A stretch of DNA of 49,694 nucleotides from Thermodesulfobacteriota bacterium (GTDB taxonomy: Bacteria; Desulfobacterota; Thermodesulfobacteria; Thermodesulfobacteriales; Thermodesulfobacteriaceae). The stretch covers positions 1 to 49,694 of the forward strand of contig JAUQQL010000006.1 in assembly GCA_030578315.1 (NCBI GenBank), given 5' to 3'. Both the position numbers and the translations under genes were made by a program. Below are positions 43,781 to 49,694 of this stretch, piece after piece (position 1 is the stretch's first letter; the number at the start of each line of letters is the position of its first letter). The notes under the pieces were generated by a model that was not told the origin of the DNA, ran no database searches, and saw only the letters and a list, made by a program, of their open reading frames with translations.

Positions 43781-44575
43781 TTAATTAAAATTTTTTAATA
43801 TTAAAATTAATAGAAGGTAATAAGAAGGGGACGAAAAAAGAACCCCATCTATTCGGTCAAGTAATCCTCCGTGTCCTGGAATTATTTTTCCTGAATCTTT
43901 TTTTCCTGCCACTCTTTTTAAAGCAGATTCAAAGAGGTCTCCCATAGAGCCTGTTAAGGATAAAATAAAAGCTGTTAAAAAAGTTATATAAGGAGAGGCA
44001 AAAAGCTTAAACCAGATATTTAAAAGAAAAGCTACAATTAAAGCAAAAATAAGGCCTCCTAGAAAACCTTCTAATGTTTTTTTAGGAGAAATAGAAGAAA
44101 AAAAAGGGTTTCTTCCAAATTTTTTTCCAACCAAATAAGCTCCGGTGTCGTTTCCAAAAACTACAGTAAAAAAGTATATTAAATAATGTCTTCCAAAAGA
44201 TTGTAATAATTCCCATATGGAAAAAAAGCCTAAAAAAAGAAAAAATAAACCAACTATTGAAGAAAAAAAGAAAGACCAAAAAAAGTTTTTTTCAAACTGA
44301 AAAAGAAAAAAAAGGAAAGAAAAAAAGAAAAAAAAATAAAAAATTGAAAGTAAACTAGGAGAAAAAAGGAAAGCAAAAAGCAAGCCAGAAATTAACAAAC
44401 TATTTCCTAAAAGACAAAGTGAAATAGGATAGTTATACAAATTACTCCACTCATAGAAACATACAAACGCAGTTAATAAAATTAAAAATCCTAAAATATA
44501 AAGAGGAGCTTTTAGTAAAGTTATTATTAAAAGAGGATAAAGAAAAATAGCAGAAGCTACTCTTTTAAAATTCAT
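43781..44575 (-). CDS. cdsA: phosphatidate cytidylyltransferase
   Basis: CDP-diacylglycerol synthase of phospholipid synthesis in the inner membrane. About 264 residues from ATG 44575; an in-frame TTG at 44587 would add 4. Multiple hydrophobic helices span residues ~10-200; C-terminal family motif Ser..Lys-Arg..Lys-Asp...Pro-Gly-His-Gly-Gly, seen as ESALKRVAGKKDSGK and IIPGHGGLLDRIDG. The start overlaps the uppS end by 11 bp. Extremely Phe-rich, reflecting AT bias. Confidence 0.95.
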   Translation of the reverse strand: MNFKRVASAIFLYPLLIITLLKAPLYILGFLILLTAFVCFYEWSNLYNYPISLCLLGNSLLISGLLFAFLFSPSLLSIFYFFFFFSFLFFLFQFEKNFFWSFFFSSIVGLFFLFLGFFSIWELLQSFGRHYLIYFFTVVFGNDTGAYLVGKKFGRNPFFSSISPKKTLEGFLGGLIFALIVAFLLNIWFKLFASPYITFLTAFILSLTGSMGDLFESALKRVAGKKDSGKIIPGHGGLLDRIDGVLFSSPSYYLLLILILKNFN

Positions 44576-45287
44576 AAACTTTACCAAATTTTCTTATTCT
44601 TTTCTGATAAGAGAGCAAGGCTTTTAAATATTCTTCTTCGGTAAACTCTGGCCAGCAAACTTCCGTAAAGTAAAATTCAGTATAAGCAGATTGGAAAATT
44701 AAAAAATTTGAAATTCTCATTTCTCCACTTGTCCGAATAAGAAGATCAGGGTCTGGAAGGTTTTTAGTGTATAAAAATTTCCTAAAGATCTCTTCATTAA
44801 TTTCAAAAGGTTCTATTTCATTTTTTTTAACTTTTTCAGCTATTTGTTTTGTTGCTTTTAAAATTTCAGCTCGTCCTCCGTAACTTAAAGCCATGCAAAG
44901 AATTAACCGGTTGTATTTTTCTGTAGCTTTTTCTACAAATTCAAGTTTTTCTTGGATATCTTTAGGAAAATCCTCTTTATCTCCTATTACTCTGAAATTA
45001 ATTTCTTTTTCTTTTAAGTTTTTTAACTCACTATCTAAGTAGTTTTTCAAAAGTTCAAAAAGTGCTGTAACTTCTTCCTTAGGTCGTTCCCAATTTTCTT
45101 TAGAAAAGGCAAAAAGAGTTAAAACTGGTATACCAAGTTCCCAAGTCTTATTAATAATTTTTTTAGCTACTTCTACTCCTCTTTGGTGCCCAAATATACG
45201 AGGTAACCCCTGTTTTTTTGCCCACCTACCATTGCCATCCATAATAATTGCTACATGCTTAGGAAGTTTAAAGGGATCTAAAATCAT
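44565..45287 (-). CDS. uppS: undecaprenyl diphosphate synthase (isoprenyl transferase)
   Basis: Cis-prenyltransferase making the C55 lipid carrier for peptidoglycan and other envelope polymers. 240 residues. IMDGNGRWAKKQGLPRIFGH with the catalytic Asp/Arg, FAFSKENWERPKEEV, and DLLIRTSGEMRISNFLIFQ. Position between frr and cdsA is the canonical order. Start ATG 45287; no strong Shine-Dalgarno, 15 bp after frr. Confidence 0.96.
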   Translation of the reverse strand: MILDPFKLPKHVAIIMDGNGRWAKKQGLPRIFGHQRGVEVAKKIINKTWELGIPVLTLFAFSKENWERPKEEVTALFELLKNYLDSELKNLKEKEINFRVIGDKEDFPKDIQEKLEFVEKATEKYNRLILCMALSYGGRAEILKATKQIAEKVKKNEIEPFEINEEIFRKFLYTKNLPDPDLLIRTSGEMRISNFLIFQSAYTEFYFTEVCWPEFTEEEYLKALLSYQKRIRKFGKVYEF

Positions 45288-45302
45288 GATGTTAAAATTT
45301 TG

Positions 45303-45869
45303 TTAAAAAGTAAGTATTTCTTTTTCTTTTTCTTCTAAAATTTTATCTATTTTTTTTATATACTCATCGGTTAATTTCTGAATTTTTTTTTCTATATGAA
45401 TATAATCATCTTCAGATATTTCTCCCTTTTTTTTAGCTGCTTTAAGTTTTTCCAAAAGATCTCTTCTAATATTTCTTATAGCTACTCGGCTTTCTTCAGA
45501 CATTTTTCCAACGATTTTAACTAATTCTTTTCTTCTTTCTTCAGTAAGAGGAGGAACTACAAGTTTTATAGTTTTCCCATCACTAGTTGGAGTTAAACCT
45601 AAATCAGACTTTAAAATAGCTTTTTCAATTTCTTTTAATAAACTTGCTTCCCACGGTTGAATAACTATAATTTTTCCTTCTATTACATTTACCGTAGCAA
45701 GTTGTGGAATACTTAACTTAGTTCCATAATAATCTATTTTAATGCTTTCTAAAAGACTTATAGAAGCCCTTGAGGTTCTTATACGTGAAAATTCTTCTTT
45801 TAAATTATTAAGAGTCTTTTCCATCCTTTTTTTTCCATCTTCTAAAAGTTGGTCCACTTTTTCCTTCAC
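45303..45869 (-). CDS. frr: ribosome recycling factor
   Basis: Splits the post-termination ribosome with EF-G. 188 residues. EFSRIRTSRASISLLESIKIDYYG and the C-terminal three-helix bundle are typical. The listed start is GTG 45869, which sits almost against its GGGGG; an in-frame GTG at 45857 would place that SD at about 11 bases and give a 184-residue product. Both options are shown by sequence alone. It follows pyrH by 27 bp. Confidence 0.95.
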   Translation of the reverse strand: MKEKVDQLLEDGKKRMEKTLNNLKEEFSRIRTSRASISLLESIKIDYYGTKLSIPQLATVNVIEGKIIVIQPWEASLLKEIEKAILKSDLGLTPTSDGKTIKLVVPPLTEERRKELVKIVGKMSEESRVAIRNIRRDLLEKLKAAKKKGEISEDDYIHIEKKIQKLTDEYIKKIDKILEEKEKEILTF

Positions 45870-45896
45870 CCCCTTTACAACTTTTCTAAAGAATTT

Positions 45897-46610
45897 TTAA
45901 TTTTTTACTAAAGTTCCTACTTTTTCTCCCAAAACAGCTTTTTTGATGTTGCCAAAATGAAGAAGATTAAAAACTAAAATTGGCAAGTTATGAGTTTTAG
46001 CTAAAGAAAAAGCAGTTGCATCCATTACTTTTAGATCTTTTTGCAAAACTTCAGAAAAAGTGATTTCGTCGTATTTTTTAGCTGTAACATCTTTTAAAGG
46101 ATCTTTATCATATACTCCTTCAACCTTTGTTGCTTTAAAAAGAATTTCAGCTTTTATTTCTAGAGCTCTAAGAGTAGCAGCTGTATCAGTAGTGAAAAAA
46201 GGATTACCAGTTCCGCAGGCTAAAATAACTATTCGTCCCTTTTCTAGGTGTCTTATAGCCTTTTCTCTTATATAAGGTTCAGCAACTTTAATAACTTCCA
46301 AAGCAGAAAGTACTCTGCAAGGTACTCCTTGCATTTCTAAAGCATCTTGTAAAGCTAAGGCATTTATTAAAGTTGCCAGCATTCCCATATAATCTGCTCT
46401 TGCTCTATCAATACCTAGTTGTTCTCCTACAACTCCTCTAAATATATTCCCTCCGCCCATCACTACCGCAAGTTCCACACCTAAATTGTGAACCTCCTTA
46501 AGTTCACAGGCAACTTGATTAATAATTTGTGGATCAATTCCAAATGGTTTTTCCCCTAAAAGTGCTTCTCCTGAAACTTTTAAAAGAATTCGCTTATACT
46601 TAAGTTTTAT
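45897..46610 (-). CDS. pyrH: UMP kinase, apparently initiated at ATA
   Basis: Phosphorylates UMP to UDP. About 237 residues if translation starts at ATA 46610, giving [19 protein letters not shown], exactly where other PyrH proteins start ([17 protein letters not shown]). Between the in-frame stop at 46622-46620 (the tsf stop) and the first conventional codon (GTG 46478) there is no ATG, GTG or TTG; starting at 46478 would delete 44 residues including the nucleotide-binding KVSGEAL. GGAG lies 14 bases before the ATA. Other motifs: [34 protein letters not shown]. The start is 9 bp from tsf, in the standard rpsB-tsf-pyrH-frr order. Confidence 0.9.
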   Translation of the reverse strand: MKLKYKRILLKVSGEALLGEKPFGIDPQIINQVACELKEVHNLGVELAVVMGGGNIFRGVVGEQLGIDRARADYMGMLATLINALALQDALEMQGVPCRVLSALEVIKVAEPYIREKAIRHLEKGRIVILACGTGNPFFTTDTAATLRALEIKAEILFKATKVEGVYDKDPLKDVTAKKYDEITFSEVLQKDLKVMDATAFSLAKTHNLPILVFNLLHFGNIKKAVLGEKVGTLVKN

Positions 46611-46619
46611 CCCAAGTTT

Positions 46620-47216
46620 TTATTCTCCTATCTGAAATCTGCAAAATCTTTTAATCACAATTTTTTCTCCAGTTTTAGCAATAAGTTCATTTAAAAGGTC
46701 TTGAATTGTAATTTCTGGATTTTTAATAAAAGCCTGTTCTAATAGTACATTTTCTTTGTAAAATTTTTCCAATTTACCCTCTATAATTTTAGAAATTACA
46801 TGCTCGGGTTTTCCAGCTTCTTTAAGTTGTTCCTCATAAATTTTTTTTTCTCTTTCCAAAATTTCTGAAGGAACTTCTTCTCTTTTTATACAAATAGGAT
46901 TAGTAGCCGCAATTTGCATAGCAAGATTATAAGCAAATTCTTGAAAATCAGGGGTTCTAGCTACGAAATCTGTTTCACAATTGACTTCTACCAAAACTCC
47001 TATTTTTTTATTAGCATGAATATAAGCAGAAATAACTCCTTCTTTAGCTTCTTTGGCAGCTCTTTTGGTAGCAATAGCTAACCCTTTTTTTCTTAAAATA
47101 TCTATAGCTTTTTCTATATCTCCTTCTGCTTCCTCTAAAGCCTTTTTACAATCACTAAAACCAGCAGCAGTTCTAGCCCTCAATTCTTTTATAAGATCTA
47201 AATCTACCTTTGTCAT
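46620..47216 (-). CDS. tsf: elongation factor Ts
   Basis: Nucleotide exchange factor for EF-Tu. 198 residues, a short form like that of Thermus rather than the ~280-residue E. coli form. N-terminal UBA-like domain (LIKELRARTAAGFSDCKKALEE) and core (VLVEVNCETDFVARTPDFQEF). Start ATG 47216 has AGGGGG upstream. Lies 36 bp after rpsB and directly before pyrH, whose own start is non-standard. Confidence 0.96.
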   Translation of the reverse strand: MTKVDLDLIKELRARTAAGFSDCKKALEEAEGDIEKAIDILRKKGLAIATKRAAKEAKEGVISAYIHANKKIGVLVEVNCETDFVARTPDFQEFAYNLAMQIAATNPICIKREEVPSEILEREKKIYEEQLKEAGKPEHVISKIIEGKLEKFYKENVLLEQAFIKNPEITIQDLLNELIAKTGEKIVIKRFCRFQIGE

Positions 47217-47252
47217 CTCTTCCCCCTGTGTCTAACCAATTTTTTTTAACTT

Positions 47253-48098
47253 TTATTCTCTTTCTAAAAGCCTAGAAGCTTCAGTTTCAATTTTTTCTTC
47301 TCTTTCTTCTTCAGCTAAAATTTCTTGTAAAATAGATTCTACACTTTCTTCAGGTTTACCAATTTCTTCTTCCACAAGAAGCTCTTTATCAGTTTGAGCA
47401 GCAACTTTTTCTTTATAGATCTCCATTCCTTCTAAACAAGCATCAGCAATCTTACTAGTAATCAGTTTTATAGCTCTTATTGCATCGTCGTTACCAGGAA
47501 TTATGTAATCAATTAAATCCGGGTCACAGTTAGTATCTACTATAGCCACTATAGGAATACCAAGTTTTCTTGCTTCCTTTACAGCAATCTCTTCGTACAC
47601 AGGGTCAACTATGTAAAGGGCTTGAGGAAGACTCTCCATATGCTTAATCCCTCCCAAGTTTTTTTCTAACTTTATTTTCAGCCGTTCAAGTCTTAGTCTT
47701 TCCTTTTTTGGAAATCTTTCTATAGTTCCATCTTCAAACCAACTCTCAATTTTTTTAAGTTTTTCTATACCTTGTTTGATAGTTCTAAAATTAGTTAAGG
47801 TACCTCCTAACCAACGATAATTAACATAATACATTCCACACCTTTCTGCTTCTTCTTTAATAGTTTCTTGAGCTTGTTTTTTAGTTCCTACAAATAGAAC
47901 TTTTCCTCCATTAGCAGTTAAGTTAACTATAAACTCATAAGCAATTTCAAAATACTTAAGGGTTTGTTGGAGATCAATAATGTGAATTCCATTTCTTTCA
48001 CCAAAAATAAAAGGTTTCATTTTAGGATTCCATCTTCGTGTTTGATGCCCAAAGTGAACTCCAGATTCCAAAAGTTGTTTCATAGTAATGTGAGACAT
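47253..48098 (-). CDS. rpsB: 30S ribosomal protein S2
   Basis: 281 residues. [56 protein letters not shown] and [19 protein letters not shown] are diagnostic. A Glu-rich C-terminal tail (~225-281, with [18 protein letters not shown]) extends past the usual ~225-260 residue form. SD AGGAGGT is ideal. First gene of the rpsB-tsf-pyrH-frr-uppS-cdsA-HD-ddl operon, with a structured leader and a possible promoter upstream. Confidence 0.97.
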   Translation of the reverse strand: MSHITMKQLLESGVHFGHQTRRWNPKMKPFIFGERNGIHIIDLQQTLKYFEIAYEFIVNLTANGGKVLFVGTKKQAQETIKEEAERCGMYYVNYRWLGGTLTNFRTIKQGIEKLKKIESWFEDGTIERFPKKERLRLERLKIKLEKNLGGIKHMESLPQALYIVDPVYEEIAVKEARKLGIPIVAIVDTNCDPDLIDYIIPGNDDAIRAIKLITSKIADACLEGMEIYKEKVAAQTDKELLVEEEIGKPEESVESILQEILAEEEREEKIETEASRLLERE

Positions 48099-48131
48099 AA
48101 GAAAGTTACCTCCTTTTGAGTTTTTTTTCTT

Positions 48132-48206
48132 CCATCTAAGGCGGACTTAAACCTCAAGACCTTTTCTTTTAAAATAAGAAAAGGCACCCATTTTTTTCCT
48201 TAGATG
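48132..48206 (-). promoter_or_regulatory. structured rpsB leader: nested stems with tRNA-like dimensions
   Basis: On the minus strand, 5' arm CATCTAAGG (48206-48198) pairs perfectly with CCTTAGATG (48141-48133), 9 bp, enclosing CCTTTTCTT (48184-48176) and AAGAAAAGG (48168-48160), another perfect 9 bp around a 7-nt loop ATTTTAA. A third short T-arm-like hairpin around GG-TTTAAGT-CC lies between the inner helix and the 3' arm. Total 75 nt, ending 33 bases before the ATG of rpsB. A tRNA overlay would place the loop exactly as an anticodon loop, U33-UUU-A37, but the D-stem is unpaired and there is no CCA, so a functional tRNA is unlikely. A leader that binds S2 for autoregulation is the simplest reading. 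Confidence 0.6.
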
Positions 48207-48225
48207 TGTTTTTTTTGTTTTCTAA

Positions 48226-48253
48226 AACTTAAACTACTTTTTATTTTTTTCAA
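48226..48253 (-). promoter_or_regulatory. candidate promoter of the rpsB operon
   Basis: Minus strand: -35 TTGAAA (48253-48248), 16-bp spacer, -10 TAAGTT (48231-48226). Predicted start near 48219, just before the structured leader begins at 48206, which is what a leader-regulated gene would need. The elements are only moderate matches. Confidence 0.35.
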
Positions 48254-48520
48254 GAATGTATTGACTTCGGATAATTTTAAAATAGTTGCAGTTTTTCTCA
48301 TTTTACAAGCTATAATTTTGTTGCGAACAATATGTAAGCTTAAAAGTTCTTTCCTTTACTTCTTTAGCATGCTGTTTCTGTGGAAACTAGCTTTTGTAGT
48401 AATAAGTTTTAAAATTAAATTGGAAATTTTTAATTCTTTTTAAAAACTTATAAAAAATTTATTGCTTATTTTTAATTTTGTATTATCTTTAAGTTCTAGT
48501 TTTTAATAATTATATTCAAA
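48254..48520. other. AT-rich intergenic region, nothing supported
   Basis: The space between the rpsB promoter area and the porin gene holds only very AT-rich sequence. An open frame of 79 codons on the plus strand (48204-48443) is hydrophobic but lacks a Shine-Dalgarno, overlaps the rpsB leader and promoter, and shows no family resemblance. I see no RNA gene, repeat or clear promoter for the downstream porin here. Confidence 0.5.
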
Positions 48521-48533
48521 AAGGAGGGTAATT

Positions 48534-49694
48534 ATGAAAAAATTAACATTTATTTTTATTTTGTTACTTTTGCTTTTTTTTCTTGGAAAGTTTGAAAGCT
48601 GGGCACTGGAAGTAAACGAAAAAATTTCTTTAGAAGGAGGTTTTACTGGGGTTTATCAATGGTTAAATCATTCTACAGGAAATTTTAAAAATAAAAACAG
48701 AGGTTCGGGAATGATAGACTTGGGGATAGCTTTGAAACTTAATGATAGAGATGAGTTTTATGTCTTGGGAAGTTTTGGAAGCGGAAACGGTTTAAAAAAT
48801 GTTTCTCCTTTTTTACTATCTCCTAATGCAGATGATTTAGAAGATGATGTTAGAAATATAAATGGTCATAGAAAACAAGATAATATCTTGGAACTTTGGT
48901 ATGCTCATACTTTCAAGTTTAATAATGACACTTTTTTAAAAATTACTGCAGGTATTATTGATGCCACGGTTTATATAGATGATAATCGTTTTGCTAATAA
49001 TGAAATAACTCAATTTATGAATGAGGTATTCGTAAACACTCCTCTTTCTACTCCTCCAAGTTACGATTTAGGAGTGGTTGCTGAATTGGTAAAAAAAGCT
49101 TTGAGTATAAAAGTTTTAAGTATGAGCACTAAAAATCCCGATTTGCAAACAAGAGGAAAAGAGGGCGTGTTTTATAAGTATCATGCTTTGCAATTAGGAT
49201 ACAGATTAGAAAGTAAGCTTGGAGAGGGTAACTATAGAATTTACGGTTTTTTAACTAGTAAAGACTTTCCTAAATGGGATAATGAGAGGAAAAAAGAAAG
49301 TCTTAAAGGGATAGGAATATCTTTAGACCAAGATTTAGGAATTTTTAAAAATCCTTTAGATAAAGAACCTTGGGGAATTTTTATTAGAATTGGCTGGCAA
49401 GAAGATAAAGCTATAGGTGCAAGTTATAAAAATTTAGTTTCTGGAGGACTTAGAATTCCTTTCTGCTTCTGGGGAAAAAGTGGTAACGAATTAGGCTTTG
49501 GATATGCTTACTTAGAGGGAGCTAACAAGGGAGAAATTCTACATACCCACTCTGCAGAATTTTATTTAAAATTTAAATTATTTGAATACGAAAAAAAGTT
49601 AAACTCTGATTTAACCTTAGATTTTCAATACCTTAAAGACCGTATCAAAGGTGTAGAGACAAAACCAAGTTTTTCAAATGAAGGATTTATATTT
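48534..49694 (+). CDS. OprB-like carbohydrate porin family protein, 3' end cut by window
   Basis: At least 387 residues, continuing beyond the window in the open frame. Signal peptide: MKKLTFIFILLLLLFFLG and a cleavage region near SWALEV. The mature part shows the OprB/porin pattern: GGFTGVYQWL, an N-terminal strand region with GSGNGLKNVSPFLLS, DDVRNINGHRKQDNILELWYAHTF, and the segment GIIDATVYIDDNRFANNEITQFM typical of outer-membrane carbohydrate-selective porins. It would form a barrel letting small solutes into the periplasm. SD AAGGAGGG precedes the ATG at 48534. Substrate is not predictable; other porins of this superfamily conduct non-sugar solutes. Confidence 0.85.
   Translation, partial: MKKLTFIFILLLLLFFLGKFESWALEVNEKISLEGGFTGVYQWLNHSTGNFKNKNRGSGMIDLGIALKLNDRDEFYVLGSFGSGNGLKNVSPFLLSPNADDLEDDVRNINGHRKQDNILELWYAHTFKFNNDTFLKITAGIIDATVYIDDNRFANNEITQFMNEVFVNTPLSTPPSYDLGVVAELVKKALSIKVLSMSTKNPDLQTRGKEGVFYKYHALQLGYRLESKLGEGNYRIYGFLTSKDFPKWDNERKKESLKGIGISLDQDLGIFKNPLDKEPWGIFIRIGWQEDKAIGASYKNLVSGGLRIPFCFWGKSGNELGFGYAYLEGANKGEILHTHSAEFYLKFKLFEYEKKLNSDLTLDFQYLKDRIKGVETKPSFSNEGFIF

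Noticed and set aside
48132-48206. A tRNA-Lys(UUU) gene
   Set aside because: Length, anticodon-loop position and acceptor pairing look tRNA-like, but the D-stem does not pair, T-stem has two mismatches, U8 is absent, no CCA, and GC is far too low for a presumed thermophile's tRNA. Kept as a leader structure instead.
48204-48443. 79-codon plus-strand ORF with hydrophobic product
   Set aside because: No Shine-Dalgarno, overlaps the rpsB promoter and leader, extremely AT-driven composition, no family resemblance.
1-49694. CRISPR arrays, prophage genes, rRNA genes and toxin-antitoxin pairs
   Set aside because: Scanned for spaced repeats, phage structural/integrase genes and small paired ORFs; none supported. 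The only mobile-element signs are the two decayed transposases.

Overview
This is a strongly AT-rich, gene-dense bacterial segment. It probably comes from a thermophilic, anaerobic, sulfate- or sulfur-reducing chemolithotroph of the Thermodesulfobacteriota (Thermodesulfobacterium / Caldimicrobium-like). That placement is an inference from the gene content: anaerobic Ni-CO dehydrogenase with its ferredoxin, multihaem cytochromes c, a minimal two-gene SUF system, NikR, AT-rich Lys/Glu-rich proteins and very tight packing. No rRNA, confident tRNA or CRISPR array is visible.

Layout. 1-3.7 kb: cooF-cooS, then a zinc-ribbon protein and a two-cluster ferredoxin behind an FNR/CRP-type site. 3.7-5.0 kb: a LysM/NlpC cell-wall hydrolase on the minus strand with a good promoter. 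5.1-5.5 kb: a decayed integrase-type transposase. 5.6-11.3 kb: panD-rimO, an iron alcohol dehydrogenase, a small cytochrome c, rnr and nikR. 11.4-18.9 kb (minus): recA-hldE/rfaE-eno-pmbA-trpD-porin. 19.0-26.6 kb: a transposase remnant fused to a ruined chemotaxis operon (cheB, HEAT-repeat gene, cheR, cheY, cheA, a small STAS-like gene, cheY, mcp) in which only cheR is intact. 26.7-32.8 kb: asd, an SPL-like radical SAM protein, a nine-haem cytochrome, a secreted protein with two Cys repeats, and relA/spoT. 32.8-42.3 kb: rpmB (minus), then sufC-sufB-hisC-PAS/LuxR regulator-ppiD-like-carB. 42.3-48.1 kb (minus): the conserved rpsB-tsf-pyrH-frr-uppS-cdsA operon extended by an HD-domain gene and ddl. 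48.5 kb to the end: an OprB-like porin cut by the window edge.

How it works together. CO oxidation (CooS) feeds electrons to CooF; NikR implies nickel control for that Ni enzyme; cytochromes c and porins serve a respiratory Gram-negative envelope; the rest is core translation, cell-wall, stringent-response and amino-acid metabolism.

Most noteworthy: pyrH lacks any ATG/GTG/TTG start and appears to begin at ATA; the rpsB leader can form a 75-nt nested structure with tRNA-like dimensions; the chemotaxis operon is a graveyard of homopolymer indels next to an IS scar; CooS carries the short Cys-x2-Cys D-cluster motif; an orphan Shine-Dalgarno plus ATG-TAA start-stop lies upstream of sufC; and a secreted protein carries an unrecognised duplicated Cys motif.
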